In this document: piece by piece, positions 16,637-25,834 of the stretch
Layout: every line of letters starts with the position of its first letter
Numbering within the stretch: the stretch's first letter is position 1
DNA from: Martinezella lusitana
GTDB lineage: Bacteria; Pseudomonadota; Alphaproteobacteria; Rhizobiales; Rhizobiaceae
Assembly: GCF_900094565.1 (NCBI RefSeq)
Contig: NZ_FMAF01000022.1
Location: 1-64,000 of the forward strand
Direction of reading: 5' to 3'
DNA: 64,000 nucleotides
Translations under genes and position numbers: made by a program
Notes under the pieces: model-generated
What the model saw: the letters and a program-made list of their open reading frames with translations, nothing else
Database searches by the model: none
What the model was told of the DNA's origin: nothing

Positions 16637-17148
16637 CAATGAGTATTGCCGTGGAACTGGTGCCCTATGATCCGGACTGGCCTGCAGCCTTCCAGCATAT
16701 TCGCGACAAGCTCGAGCGATTGTTGACCCCCTATGTCGTGGCGATCGAGCACATCGGCAGCACATCCATTCCCGGCCTGGCAGCAAAACCACTTGTCGAT
16801 ATCGACATCATTCTTCGCAGCTCCGATGACGTGCCACTAGCAACACAGCTTCTCCTGGATCAAGATTACGAGCCACGCGGCAATCGCTACGATGACGATG
16901 TCTGGGCGTTCATGCTTCGCGATGGCAAGCCGCCGGAACGCATCTATCTCTGCCCGCCGAACAACCAGACGCATCAAAGAAGGGTCATTTTTCGCGATCA
17001 TCTGAGATCGCACCCCGACGACATGGCCGCGTATGCCAGGCTGAAATTGGATCTGGCGGAAAAGCACCGACGCGATGGTGATCGCTATACCGCCGAGAAA
17101 CGGCATTTTGTCGATGCGATCATCGACAAGGCATCAGGTACGCCGTAA
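16633..17148 (+). CDS. GrpB-family nucleotidyltransferase-like protein
   Basis: A 171-residue member of the GrpB/UPF0157 family, which has a nucleotidyltransferase fold. Motifs seen: LVPYDPDWPAAF at the N terminus, IEHIGSTSIPGLAAKPLVDI (about residues 38-57) with the G-S and D-x-D pattern, and ERIYLCPP followed by RRVIFRDHLRSHP. GTG 16633 overlaps the LysR stop in a GTGA arrangement and has GGAG seven bases upstream. ATG 16639 is the alternative. The cellular function of the family is unknown. Confidence 0.88.
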   Translation: MTMSIAVELVPYDPDWPAAFQHIRDKLERLLTPYVVAIEHIGSTSIPGLAAKPLVDIDIILRSSDDVPLATQLLLDQDYEPRGNRYDDDVWAFMLRDGKPPERIYLCPPNNQTHQRRVIFRDHLRSHPDDMAAYARLKLDLAEKHRRDGDRYTAEKRHFVDAIIDKASGTP

Positions 17149-17150
17149 TT

Positions 17151-17432
17151 CTAGGCACCGGGAGCCGTATCCACCGGCGGGAAATGCATCTGGCCATCGA
17201 TAACTTCCGTTTCCGGCCGGTCGCCGCCATCGGCATATTCCTCATGCCACTTGCCGCTTTCGTCCTGCCAGCTGATTTCGGCCGAGTCACCCCCGACCTG
17301 CTGTTCGGCCGCGACAATCCTGGCTGCTTCCACCGCCTCGGAATGTGTCGGAAATGCTTCCGAATAGACATCGCGGAAACGATATGCCCATCCACCATCA
17401 TGCGGCACGATTTCGTATACGACCTTGACCAT
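17151..17432 (-). CDS. DUF2188-type small protein
   Basis: A 93-residue soluble protein beginning VKVVYEIVPHDGGWAYRFRD, followed by SEAFPTHSEAVEAARIVAAE. This is the DUF2188 pattern (a beta-hairpin domain with a Gly-Trp core, then a helix). AGGAGGAT precedes ATG 17432. It is convergent with the GrpB-like gene, two bases apart. Function is unknown. Confidence 0.82.
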   Translation of the reverse strand: MVKVVYEIVPHDGGWAYRFRDVYSEAFPTHSEAVEAARIVAAEQQVGGDSAEISWQDESGKWHEEYADGGDRPETEVIDGQMHFPPVDTAPGA

Positions 17433-17660
17433 TCAGATCCTCCTGCTGATCTGCCAAGACCTCAGGACCGGACATAGCCGGCGGGTCGCATGCATCTCAG
17501 ACAAGTTTCGAGGATGCCGCGACATTTTTAGTTGGGCAGACCTATCCAACCAGTATTCCATTAAACGGCTTCGACTGCAAATTTCACCTTCGCATACGCG
17601 CTTGATGTGGGAAATCATTGATTTAGAGTACAACCGTGAATCGGCGCAAAGGTTGGAAAC

Positions 17661-18758
17661 GTGACCATAGCAAAGTGGCTTAGACAGGAAAAAGCCCTCC
17701 TGGTGGCATTGGCAATCGCCGTCATCGCCTATGTCGGCGAGCATGCCGTGCTGGAAATGGGGCAAGCCGTGTCGGTGATCGCGGCCGTCGCATTGATCGC
17801 GACGATTGTGCTGGCCTCCATGCGCGTTGCGCATCATGCCGAAACCCTTGCCGTAAAAGTCGGCGACCCCTATGGCACGATGATCCTGACGCTGGCAGCC
17901 GTCGCCGTCGAAGTCATCATCCTCGCCATCATGATGAGCGGGGAAAGCTCGCCGACGCTGGTGCGTGACACCATCTACTCCGCCGTTATGCTCGACATCA
18001 ACGGCATCCTCGGTCTCGCCGCCCTCCTCGGCGGACTGAAACATGGCGAGCAGCCCTACAACGACGATTCCAGCCGGACCTACGGCGTGATGATCCTGAC
18101 GGCCATGGGCATTTCGATGATCGTGCCGGAATTCATTCCCAATGTGAAATGGCACTACTATTCCGCATTCACCATCGCCGCGATGATCGCTCTCTATACG
18201 CTGTTCCTGCGTATGCAGGTCGGCAAGCACAGCTATTTCTTCAGCTACAGCTATCCGCGCACCGAGAAGAAGCTCGCCGCGGCCGAAGCGCATCACGAGG
18301 ACGAGTCCACCACCACATCGATCGTGACGATCCTGATCGGCGTCGTGCTGATCGGGGCCCTTGCGGAATTTATGTCTGCCTTCATGAATGTCGGTCTCAA
18401 GGGCACGGGCGCGCCGCCGGCCATCGCCGCGATCGTCGTCGCAGCGATTTCGGCAGCCCCGGAAATCCTGACTGCCTTGCGCGCGGCACTGCGCAACCGC
18501 ATGCAGGCAACGGTCAACATCGCCATGGGTGCCTCGCTTTCGACCGTCATCCTGACGGTGCCTGTCATGGAGGCGATCGCGCTCTATACCGGCCAGCCCT
18601 TCATCATGGCGATGTCGCCGGCACAGACTGTCATGGTCATGATCACGCTCATCGTTGCCGCCATCAACCTCAACGACGGCGAAACCAACGCCATCGAAGG
18701 CATGACCCATTTCATCCTCTTCGCCACCTTCATCATGCTGACGGCGCTTGGACTTTGA
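17661..18758 (+). CDS. chaA: Calcium/proton antiporter (ChaA/CaCA family)
   Basis: A 365-residue inner-membrane cation/proton exchanger with about eleven hydrophobic segments. The two CaCA repeats are recognisable: ILTLAAVAVEVIILAIMMSG in the first and IVAAISAAPEILTALRAAL in the second, each carrying the acidic ion-binding residue. A short acidic, His-rich cytoplasmic loop (AAAEAHHEDEST) separates the halves. The start is GTG 17661; no nearby ATG fits. A bidirectional terminator follows at 18848. Confidence 0.9.
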   Translation: MTIAKWLRQEKALLVALAIAVIAYVGEHAVLEMGQAVSVIAAVALIATIVLASMRVAHHAETLAVKVGDPYGTMILTLAAVAVEVIILAIMMSGESSPTLVRDTIYSAVMLDINGILGLAALLGGLKHGEQPYNDDSSRTYGVMILTAMGISMIVPEFIPNVKWHYYSAFTIAAMIALYTLFLRMQVGKHSYFFSYSYPRTEKKLAAAEAHHEDESTTTSIVTILIGVVLIGALAEFMSAFMNVGLKGTGAPPAIAAIVVAAISAAPEILTALRAALRNRMQATVNIAMGASLSTVILTVPVMEAIALYTGQPFIMAMSPAQTVMVMITLIVAAINLNDGETNAIEGMTHFILFATFIMLTALGL

Positions 18759-18847
18759 CTTTGATTTCAAAGGCTTGAGGCAGCAGGCGGATTCAAATCG
18801 CGAGGCGCTTGAATCAGTTGATGAGCCGATATCGAAGCCGGAAAAGC

Positions 18848-18877
18848 AAAAAAGCCCGCCATCTCCGGCGGGCTTTT
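18848..18877. terminator. Bidirectional terminator between chaA and aatA
   Basis: AGCCCGCC (18853-18860) pairs with GGCGGGCT (18867-18874). There are A residues before it and T residues after it, so it can end the convergent chaA and aatA transcripts. Confidence 0.9.
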
Positions 18878-18899
18878 CATTTGACTTGTCTTCGACTGC

Positions 18900-20102
18900 T
18901 TACTTGCAAGCGCCGCAGAAGCGCTGGATGCGGCGGCAAGCCTCTTCGAGCAGTTCTTCCGACGTCGCATAGGAAATGCGGAAGTTCGGGCCGAGGCCGA
19001 AAGCCGAACCGTGCACGACAGCTACGCCTTCCGATTCCAGCAGTTCGGATACGAAGTCCTCATCGGTTTCGATGACCTTGCCGGTCGGAGCCGTCTTGCC
19101 GATCAAGCCGGCGCAGGACGGATAGACGTAGAAGGCGCCTTCCGGAACCGGGCAGGAAAGGCCCTTCGCCTGGTTCAGCATCGACACGACGAGATCACGA
19201 CGGCCTTCGAAGATCTTCTTGTTGCGCGGGATGAAGTCCTGCGGTCCGTTCAGCGCTTCGACGGCAGCCCATTGGGCGATCGAAGTCGCGCCCGAGGTCT
19301 GCTGGCCCTGGATCATGTCCATTGCCTTGATGAGCTGCAGCGGGCCGGCAGCATAGCCGATACGCCAACCGGTCATCGCGTAAGCCTTCGACACGCCATT
19401 CATCGTGAGCGTGCGGTCATAGAGGCTCGGCTCGACTTCGACCGGCGTGGCGAATTTGAAATCGCCATAGGTCAGATGCTCGTACATGTCGTCGGTCAGG
19501 ATCCAGACATGCGGATGCTTGACAAGCACGTCCGTCAACGCCTTCAGTTCGGCATGCGAATAGGCCGCGCCCGACGGGTTGGACGGCGAGTTGAACATGA
19601 ACCACTTGGTCTTCGGCGTGATCGCCTTTTCCAGGTCGGCAGGCTGGAGCTTGAAGTTGTTGGCCTGCGTCGTTGCGACGAAAACCGGCGTGCCGCCGCA
19701 CAGCGACACCATTTCCGGGTAGGAAACCCAGTAAGGCGTCGGGATGATGACTTCATCGCCCGGGTTCAGCGTCGCCATGAAGGCGTTGAACAGGATCTGC
19801 TTGCCGCCCGTGCCAACGATGGTCTGCTCGGGAGCATATTCCAGATTGTTCTCGCGCTTGAACTTTGCGGCAATAGCCTTGCGCAGTTCCGGGATGCCGG
19901 CAACCGGCGTGTACTTCGTCTCGCCGCGATTGATCGCGTCGATGGCGGCCTGCTTGATATTGTCAGGCGTATCGAAATCAGGTTCGCCCGCGCCGAGGCC
20001 GATCACGTCACGTCCTTTTGCTTTCAACTCGCGCGCTTTCTGGGAAACGGCGATGGTGGCAGAAGGCTTTACACGGGAAAGAGCGTCGGCAAGAAAGGCC
20101 AT
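18900..20102 (-). CDS. aatA: Aspartate aminotransferase, class I pyridoxal-phosphate enzyme
   Basis: AatA interconverts aspartate and 2-oxoglutarate with oxaloacetate and glutamate; in rhizobia it supports aspartate catabolism and nitrogen metabolism. The 400-residue length is typical of the Ib subgroup. Motifs: IGLGAGEPDFDTPDNI near the N terminus, MFNSPSNPSGAAYS, WILTDDMYEHLTY, the PLP-binding lysine Lys239 in NGVSKAYAMTGWRIGYAAG, and PNFRISYATS with the substrate-binding Arg. Start ATG 20102 is clear. Confidence 0.96.
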   Translation of the reverse strand: MAFLADALSRVKPSATIAVSQKARELKAKGRDVIGLGAGEPDFDTPDNIKQAAIDAINRGETKYTPVAGIPELRKAIAAKFKRENNLEYAPEQTIVGTGGKQILFNAFMATLNPGDEVIIPTPYWVSYPEMVSLCGGTPVFVATTQANNFKLQPADLEKAITPKTKWFMFNSPSNPSGAAYSHAELKALTDVLVKHPHVWILTDDMYEHLTYGDFKFATPVEVEPSLYDRTLTMNGVSKAYAMTGWRIGYAAGPLQLIKAMDMIQGQQTSGATSIAQWAAVEALNGPQDFIPRNKKIFEGRRDLVVSMLNQAKGLSCPVPEGAFYVYPSCAGLIGKTAPTGKVIETDEDFVSELLESEGVAVVHGSAFGLGPNFRISYATSEELLEEACRRIQRFCGACK

Positions 20103-20615
20103 GATGATCGGTCCTATTCGGTTGAAATGGGCAGAAAGCCTGTGGACCAGATTTCTGCGCTAAGCTCTATGTCGAATATGGGCCGCCGTTTCAAGCAGAA
20201 AGGCGTCACTGTGACGTTATTTCATGGCTTTTGAGCGGTGTCTTCCTTGTCATCTTCGGGCGATCTCGAGGTGACGGCGCAAGGCAGCGCCTGGCATCCG
20301 GATCGTCATCCGCCGCCCAAGCCTCGACATCATCATCCCCGAAGTTGAATCGATTTGCGAAGCACCTGATTCAGTTTCTGAGGACAGTTGAAATTTCCCA
20401 TATGAAACAAAGGGTTTCCCAACCCCTTCGTTTCTCGCAAACCCGCAACGATTACGTCCCGACGACCCTGTCGGAGCCCTCGCCCGCGGAATAGCCGACG
20501 GATCGGCGGATGAGCGCGCGACAACACAAAGACGTTATCGACCCGATACCCGACCTTGAACGGCAGATTGGCCGCCCCACGTTGCGAAAGCGGCGATATT
20601 GGGGGAGTCGGGAAG
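20103..20615. other. Intergenic region upstream of aatA and the sugar dehydrogenase
   Basis: Contains the promoters of two divergent genes. Short open frames here have no family resemblance. An imperfect hairpin, GAAACAAAGGG (20404-20414) against CCCTTCGTTTC (20424-20434), lies in the middle with no T tract after it. Nothing else could be recognised. Confidence 0.5.
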
Positions 20616-21761
20616 ATGCAATTTGGCAAAACAGGATTTTCGATCGCCCTGGTGGCTTCTGCCTTGCTGTCGGCAAGCATGGCGTTTGCCGAACCTGCGC
20701 GAACCTTCCAGACGCAGAAAGTAGCGGTCAAAATCGAGACGATCGCCACCGGCCTTGAGCACCCATGGGCCGTCGCGGTCTTGCCTGATGGAACCTATCT
20801 CGTCACCGAACGGCCCGGCCGCATGCGGACTATCCGCGATGGCAAGGTAGGGGCCCCCATCTCCGGCGTGCCGGAGGTCTATGCCCGCGGACAGGGCGGC
20901 TTGCTCGATGTGGAACTCGATCCGAAATTCACTAGCAATCGCACCCTCTACTTCACCGCCTCCGTGGCCGCCGGCGGCGGGAGCGGCACGGCGGTTTTTC
21001 GCGCGCGATTGTCGTCCGATGAAAAACAGCTGACCGATGTGAAGCGCATCTTCCTGATGAACAAGTTGTCGCGCGGCAATATCCAGTATGGCGCGCGCAT
21101 CGCCATCGCCAGGGACGGCAGTCTCTTCGTCAGCCTCGGCGATCGCGGCGAGCAGGACCGCGCGCAGGATTTCCATGACGACGCCGGCTCCATCATCCAT
21201 ATCGAGGCCGATGGGAGCATCCCCGCCAACAATCCGTTCAAGGACGGCAAGGGTGCCCTGCCGGAAATCTGGTCGAAGGGCCATCGCAATCCGCAGGGTA
21301 TCACCTTCGATACCGCGACGAACAAGCTCTACACTGCCGAACACGGCGCCAGGGGCGGCGACGAGATCAACACGCCGGAGGCCGGCAAGAACTATGGCTG
21401 GCCAGTCATCTCCTACGGGGTCAATTATTCCGGTACGAAGATTGGCATCGGCACGGCAAAGGCAGGCATGGAGCAACCCCTCTTCTATTGGGACCCATCA
21501 ATCGCGCCCGGTGCCATCGCCGTCTATCGTGGCAAGATGTTTCCCGAATGGAACGGCGACCTGCTGGTCACCGCGCTGAAATTCCAGTTGCTTTCGCGCT
21601 TGAGCCGTGACGGCAGCGGCAAAATCACCGAGCGGGAACGTATGTTCGAAGGCGAATTCGGCCGTATGCGCGACATCACCGTCGCTCCCGATGGCGCGCT
21701 GCTGATAACGACCGACGAGGACGATGGTGCATTGCTGAGAGTTTCAAGAACAACGAGTTAG
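20616..21761 (+). CDS. Soluble PQQ-dependent aldose dehydrogenase-like (Asd/YliI)
   Basis: A 381-residue exported beta-propeller of the glucose/sorbosone dehydrogenase family, which oxidises aldose sugars in the periplasm with PQQ. An N-terminal signal peptide of about 24 residues ends at SMAFA. Family motifs: GLEHPWAVAVLPDGTYLVTE, QGGLLDVELDPKF, SLGDRGEQDRAQD, EIWSKGHRNPQGI (with the catalytic-type HRNPQ) and YTAEHGARGGDEIN. ATG 20616 is preferred because the signal peptide begins there. No pqq biosynthesis genes are in the window. Confidence 0.9.
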   Translation: MQFGKTGFSIALVASALLSASMAFAEPARTFQTQKVAVKIETIATGLEHPWAVAVLPDGTYLVTERPGRMRTIRDGKVGAPISGVPEVYARGQGGLLDVELDPKFTSNRTLYFTASVAAGGGSGTAVFRARLSSDEKQLTDVKRIFLMNKLSRGNIQYGARIAIARDGSLFVSLGDRGEQDRAQDFHDDAGSIIHIEADGSIPANNPFKDGKGALPEIWSKGHRNPQGITFDTATNKLYTAEHGARGGDEINTPEAGKNYGWPVISYGVNYSGTKIGIGTAKAGMEQPLFYWDPSIAPGAIAVYRGKMFPEWNGDLLVTALKFQLLSRLSRDGSGKITERERMFEGEFGRMRDITVAPDGALLITTDEDDGALLRVSRTTS

Positions 21762-21860
21762 GCGAAGCTGTCGCCCAATTTGGCGCCTTTCGCCCTTGTC
21801 CGGCATAAGAGCAACTGCTAACGGTCGCCCAACTCGTTTTTCCCTTCCCGCAGGATGCAG

Positions 21861-22751
21861 ATGTCTCGCATACAGGCGAATTTGTTGTTGTTGCTTGCCG
21901 CCGCGATCTGGGGCGGCGGCTTCGTCGCACAATCGACGGCAATGAAGTCGATCGGACCGTTCTGGTTCATCGGCCTGCGCTTCGCCGTCGCCACCATGGT
22001 CGTCCTGCCCTTCGTGTGGATGGAAAACAGAAAGGCGACGCAGCCGCTGACGCACCGCAACTGGCTCTCCTTCCTGCTGATCGGCATCGCGCTCTTCGGC
22101 GGAGCCGCGACGCAGCAGCTCGGGCTTTTGACCACCACCGTCACCAACTCCAGCTTCATCACCGGCCTTTACGTGGTTTTCGTGCCCTTGATCGCCGTCA
22201 TCTTTCTGCGCCGCACGCCGCATTGGGTCATCTGGCCGGCGGCCCTGATGGCGCTTGGCGGCATATACCTCCTGTCCGGCGGATCCCTCTCGCATCTGAC
22301 GATCGGTGATTTTCTGACCGTCGTCTGCGCGCTCTTCTGGGCCGCGCAGATCACGCTTGCCGGCTCCGCCGTCAATGAGACCGGCCGGCCGCTCGGTATT
22401 TCCGCCACGCAATTCGCAGTCACGGCCGTGCTTGCTCTTGCCGTCGCAATTGCCGTCGAGCCGATCAGTATTGCCGATATCCGCGCCGCACTCGGCGAAA
22501 TCCTCTATGTCGGCGTCTTTTCATCCGGCCTTGCCTTCGCGCTGCAGATAATCGGTCAGCGCTATACGACGGCGCCGCAGGCGGCGATTTTCCTGTCCGC
22601 CGAGGCGTTGTTTGGAGCCTCGCTCGGCGCATTGCTGCTGGGCGAAACCATGGGTCCGCTCGGCTATGCCGGCTGCGCCTTGATGTTCGCCGCAATGCTG
22701 GCCGTGGAACTGGTACCGGAATTTGCCCGTAGGCGCCGCTCCCCAGCGTGA
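21861..22751 (+). CDS. EamA/DMT-family permease
   Basis: A 296-residue inner-membrane protein with ten hydrophobic segments in two EamA repeats. Conserved features: LLLAAAIWGGGFVAQ at the start, FWFIGLRFAVATMVVLPF, and the second-repeat end SAEALFGASLGALLLGE. Members export metabolites or amino acids; the substrate is unknown. ATG 21861 has AGGA five bases upstream; ATG 21855 overlaps that site and is less likely. The gene follows the dehydrogenase by 99 bases. Confidence 0.85.
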   Translation: MSRIQANLLLLLAAAIWGGGFVAQSTAMKSIGPFWFIGLRFAVATMVVLPFVWMENRKATQPLTHRNWLSFLLIGIALFGGAATQQLGLLTTTVTNSSFITGLYVVFVPLIAVIFLRRTPHWVIWPAALMALGGIYLLSGGSLSHLTIGDFLTVVCALFWAAQITLAGSAVNETGRPLGISATQFAVTAVLALAVAIAVEPISIADIRAALGEILYVGVFSSGLAFALQIIGQRYTTAPQAAIFLSAEALFGASLGALLLGETMGPLGYAGCALMFAAMLAVELVPEFARRRRSPA

Positions 22752-23248
22752 AATCGGCCTCAAATTGCTCGCTATGGCTGTCCCCATAAGCATTTTTTGA
22801 ATTTTTTTCAAACAACCTGAAACACGCGTTTACCGTCAGCCATTTGGGAAAATAACGCCAAAACTATATCGCAAACGATGCAAAAACCTTAGAAATTTGT
22901 TTCAAAGCGGAAAAATTTACGAATCGCGTTATCACACTCGCATTACGGTACTGCGCGCGCCCAATGCGTTAAAAAACTTTTGCTTGCCAATTCCCAATAA
23001 ACACAGCACTCTCAACGCTGTTCGGGCATTTTTAGAGCATGGGAAGTCCTAATAAAATTGCGCGCCGGGAACGCTAAATATTCCGGTCAGCTTGGTCGAG
23101 AAGCGGGTGGCAAACATCGCATCAAGATCATGCCGAGGTATAGGGGACCTTTTCCTTCAATTTGCGAGAATTGCCTGTAAGCGCCCGCAAGGGCAAGACA
23201 GTAGTGCTGCCCGTGTGGATGGCGGGCAGGGAGAAAAGGACCTTAGGC
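22752..23248. other. AT-rich region with the cspA promoter and probable long leader
   Basis: About 500 bases without a gene, clearly richer in A+T than the surroundings up to about 23080. CTGCCCG (23207-23213) pairs with CGGGCAG (23223-23229) immediately before the cspA ribosome-binding site (AAGGA, 23236-23240). A structured 5' leader is known for cold-shock genes, so this hairpin may regulate translation with temperature. No promoter could be assigned with confidence. Confidence 0.45.
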
Positions 23249-23464
23249 ATGGCCGAGACTGGCACTGTAAAGTTTTTCAATACCGATAAGGGCTTCGGTT
23301 TCATCAAACCGGACAAAGGTGGGGCAGACATCTTTGTGCACATTTCTGCAGTTCAGGCTTCTGGTCTGGCAGGATTGTCGGAAAACCAGAAAGTAAGCTT
23401 CGACACGGAACCGGATCGCCGCGGCAAGGGACCGAAGGCCGTCAATCTCCAGATTGCCGGCTGA
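23249..23464 (+). CDS. cspA: Cold-shock protein, CspA family
   Basis: A 71-residue single OB-fold RNA chaperone. The RNP1 motif is KGFGFIKPD and RNP2 is DIFVHISAV. The C terminus GKGPKAVNLQIAG is usual for alphaproteobacterial Csp proteins. ATG 23249 has AAGGA eight bases upstream; the frame extends upstream but without homology. A terminator follows within 50 bases, so it is monocistronic. Confidence 0.96.
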   Translation: MAETGTVKFFNTDKGFGFIKPDKGGADIFVHISAVQASGLAGLSENQKVSFDTEPDRRGKGPKAVNLQIAG

Positions 23465-23494
23465 TACGTCTTACGGCTATCATTCGAGTTGAGG

Positions 23495-23516
23495 CCCGGC
23501 AGCGATGCCGGGTTTT
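23495..23516 (+). terminator. Intrinsic terminator of cspA
   Basis: CCCGGCA (23495-23501), loop GCGA, TGCCGGG (23506-23512), then TTTT. Confidence 0.9.
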
Positions 23517-23610
23517 GTCATTCAGTCTGCATTCAGTTTGTTGCGTATAGTCTACCTGGCATGAAAGAGCGGGAATTGCAGTCGTCCCGTTCCCCTGAGA
23601 GGACAGACTA

Positions 23611-24048
23611 ATGACCATACTCGGCAAATCGCTCGTACTGTCCGCCATGGCCGCAGCATTGACACTGACGTCTATAAGTGCTGCTTCGGCGGACGAATAT
23701 TGGCGTCATCGCGACCGCGATGGTTGGGCGATCGGCGCTGCCGGCCTCGCCACCGGCCTGATCGTCGGCTCGGCTATCGCCAGCCAGCCGCGCTATGTTG
23801 AGCCCGGCCCGATCTATGCCGAGCCCGACTATGGCGCACCGCCCCCGCCCTATTACTACCGCGCCCCGCCGCGCCGGGTCTATGTCGAACGGGATGTCAG
23901 CTACTACGCGCCTCCCAGCGCAGCAGGCCTGCGCCCCTGGTCCTCGTCATGGATGCGTTATTGCTACGATCGCTATAGAAGCTTCGACGGCCGCAGCGGC
24001 ACCTATGTCGGCTATGACGGCATGCGCCACTTCTGCACGGCCGACTGA
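23611..24048 (+). CDS. BA14K-family secreted protein
   Basis: A 145-residue exported protein. The signal peptide (about 27 residues) ends ISAASA. A Gly-rich hydrophobic segment (IGAAGLATGLIVGSAI) follows, then a Pro/Tyr-rich region. The C-terminal BA14K motif is YCYDRYRSFDGRSGTYVGYD with a final HFC. BA14K was first described as an immunoreactive lectin-like protein of Brucella; most rhizobial members are uncharacterised. It has its own promoter space (146 bases after cspA) and a terminator after it. Confidence 0.87.
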   Translation: MTILGKSLVLSAMAAALTLTSISAASADEYWRHRDRDGWAIGAAGLATGLIVGSAIASQPRYVEPGPIYAEPDYGAPPPPYYYRAPPRRVYVERDVSYYAPPSAAGLRPWSSSWMRYCYDRYRSFDGRSGTYVGYDGMRHFCTAD

Positions 24049-24075
24049 TCCCGAGCAGTTACTCATATCACCGGG

Positions 24076-24106
24076 AAAAAGCGCCGCCGTCGAGCGGCGC
24101 TTTTTT
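24076..24106. terminator. Bidirectional terminator
   Basis: GCGCCGC (24081-24087) pairs with GCGGCGC (24094-24100), flanked by AAAAA before and TTTTTT after. It ends the BA14K gene and the convergent metallo-hydrolase gene. Confidence 0.92.
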
Positions 24107-24109
24107 GAT

Positions 24110-24754
24110 TCACAGTCCCCGCAAGAAAGGATTGGTGCGGCGCTCGTCGCCGATCCGGCTGCCTGGGCCGTGACCGCAGATGAAGCCCACTTCGTCGCCA
24201 AGCGGAAAGACCTTGTCGCGGATCGACTCCAGCAGTTGCTGGTGATTGCCGCCGGGCAAATCCGTGCGACCGATCGAGCCGCTGAACAGCACGTCGCCGA
24301 GATGGGCGAATCCCTGCTTTCGATTGAAATAGATGACGTGGCCGGGCGCATGCCCCGGGCAATGAAAAACGTCGAACTCATGCTCGCCGAAGGAGACCTT
24401 GTCACCGTCCTTCAGAAAGCGATCCGGCACCACGTTGCGCACGCCCTCGATGTTGAACATCTTGCCCTTGGCTTCGATGTCCTCAAGCAGGAACCGATCA
24501 TCTTCGTGCGGACCGATGACCTCGATGCCGAGCGCTTCGCGTACTTCGTCAGCGCCTCCGGCATGATCGATGTGGCCATGCGTCAACCAGACGGCCTTCA
24601 AGGCGATGCCATTCTCGCGCACCATCTGCAGGATGATATCGACATCGCCGCCCGGATCGACCACCACCCCCTCCTTGGTCTCCGGATCGAACAGGATGGT
24701 GCAATTCTGTTCAAAAGGGGTCACCGGAATGATGCCGGCCTGGAGCATGCCCAT
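24110..24754 (-). CDS. MBL-fold metallo-hydrolase (YcbL/glyoxalase II-like)
   Basis: A 214-residue metallo-beta-lactamase-fold hydrolase. The metal motif is WLTHGHIDHAGG (HxHxDH). Further ligands appear in FHCPGHAPGHVIYF and HLGDVLFSGSIGRTDLPGG, and the last His in FICGHGPGS. The compact size and the FSGSIGRTDLPGG pattern fit the YcbL branch, a small relative of glyoxalase II acting on thioesters. ATG 24754 has GAGG five bases upstream; the ORF continues to 24799 but the family begins at MLQAGIIPVTPFEQN. Confidence 0.9.
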   Translation of the reverse strand: MGMLQAGIIPVTPFEQNCTILFDPETKEGVVVDPGGDVDIILQMVRENGIALKAVWLTHGHIDHAGGADEVREALGIEVIGPHEDDRFLLEDIEAKGKMFNIEGVRNVVPDRFLKDGDKVSFGEHEFDVFHCPGHAPGHVIYFNRKQGFAHLGDVLFSGSIGRTDLPGGNHQQLLESIRDKVFPLGDEVGFICGHGPGSRIGDERRTNPFLRGL

Positions 24755-24958
24755 GAGCGCCTCGTCTGTTTGATGGTCGTGCTGCCGGTATAGCGGCAAA
24801 CAATCGGCAAAGCAGCCCCTGGCGATTTCATTTCAAAGTCGGGAGAGCCGCCCATCCCGGCGAGATTTAGCCGACCGGCAACCGACGTGGCCAACGCTCG
24901 GAACACTGAAGCGCCCGACGCGTTGAGCATAGTCTTTTGAGGCAGAAGGAGAAAACCA

Positions 24959-25588
24959 ATGTCCTTGAGGAGAAATCTGCTGCTGGCCGGCTTCGTTCTC
25001 GTCGGCAGCGCCGGCCTGGCACAGGCCGACATGTCCGCAACCACTGCCACCGATATTGAGGTGCGCTCGGGTCCTGGCTCGGAATTTCCGACGATAGGCG
25101 TCGCGACGCGCGGCTCCGAGGCGACGCTGGATGGCTGCATCGAAGGCAGCCGCTGGTGTCGGGTCGACGTCAACGGCATGCGAGGCTGGGTCTACGCACA
25201 ATATCTCAGCGTCGAGCAAAATGGCGCTTCGATGGTCGTCCAGGACCACCGTGACGACCTGGGTGTTCCGACCATCACTTACGAGCGAACCGATTCCGTC
25301 AAGACCGGCAGCGTGCAGCCCGGCCCGGATGATGAACTGCTCGGCAGCGTCGATCAGAACGGCGGTAATGTCGTTGCAATCACACCGCCGGGCGAGATTC
25401 GAACCTATATCGACGAAAATCCGGTCGATACCGTCCAGTTGGATGACGATGTCGCCGTCGGTGCAACTCTCCCAGAGAGCGTCGAGGTCCACCGCATCCC
25501 CAACTATCAATATAGCTACGTCGAAGTGAACCGTCAGCCGGTCCTGGTCGATCCGGGCACTCGGCGTATCGTCTACGTCTACCGCTGA
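24959..25588 (+). CDS. Exported SH3-domain protein with DUF1236-like C terminus
   Basis: A 209-residue protein. The signal peptide (about 23 residues) ends GLAQA. A bacterial SH3 domain spans about residues 28-85: ATDIEVRSGPGSEFPTIGV, RWCRVDVNGMRGWVYAQYL. The C-terminal region (about 150-209) ends VLVDPGTRRIVYVYR, like the DUF1236 domain in rhizobial secreted proteins. AAGGAG precedes ATG 24959. A role in cell-wall or periplasm interaction is likely but unproven. Confidence 0.82.
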   Translation: MSLRRNLLLAGFVLVGSAGLAQADMSATTATDIEVRSGPGSEFPTIGVATRGSEATLDGCIEGSRWCRVDVNGMRGWVYAQYLSVEQNGASMVVQDHRDDLGVPTITYERTDSVKTGSVQPGPDDELLGSVDQNGGNVVAITPPGEIRTYIDENPVDTVQLDDDVAVGATLPESVEVHRIPNYQYSYVEVNRQPVLVDPGTRRIVYVYR

Positions 25589-25834
25589 TTCGGCCTTCAA
25601 TCGGAACAGGATGGCGAAATTCGCATTCGGCCGGCCGGCCGCATGCCTTCAAGGCCGATTTCTCCTGCAATTATTGCGGAATTCTCCCGTTTGAGTTGCC
25701 TTTCTATTTCCACCGATCGGTGCATGATGTAGTTCTAATATCATTGAGGATTATCGCCGCTCCCTGGCATCGATCCGGGGCGCGCCGAGAGGGCATCCGG
25801 AAGCGTCTTCCGGAACAATGGGAGAAGGGCAATC

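Noticed and set aside
17433..18770. Minus-strand open frame of 445 codons opposite chaA
   Set aside because: Composition (runs of Asp, His, Arg) is that of an antisense frame; the plus-strand antiporter has clear motifs and hydrophobic segments.
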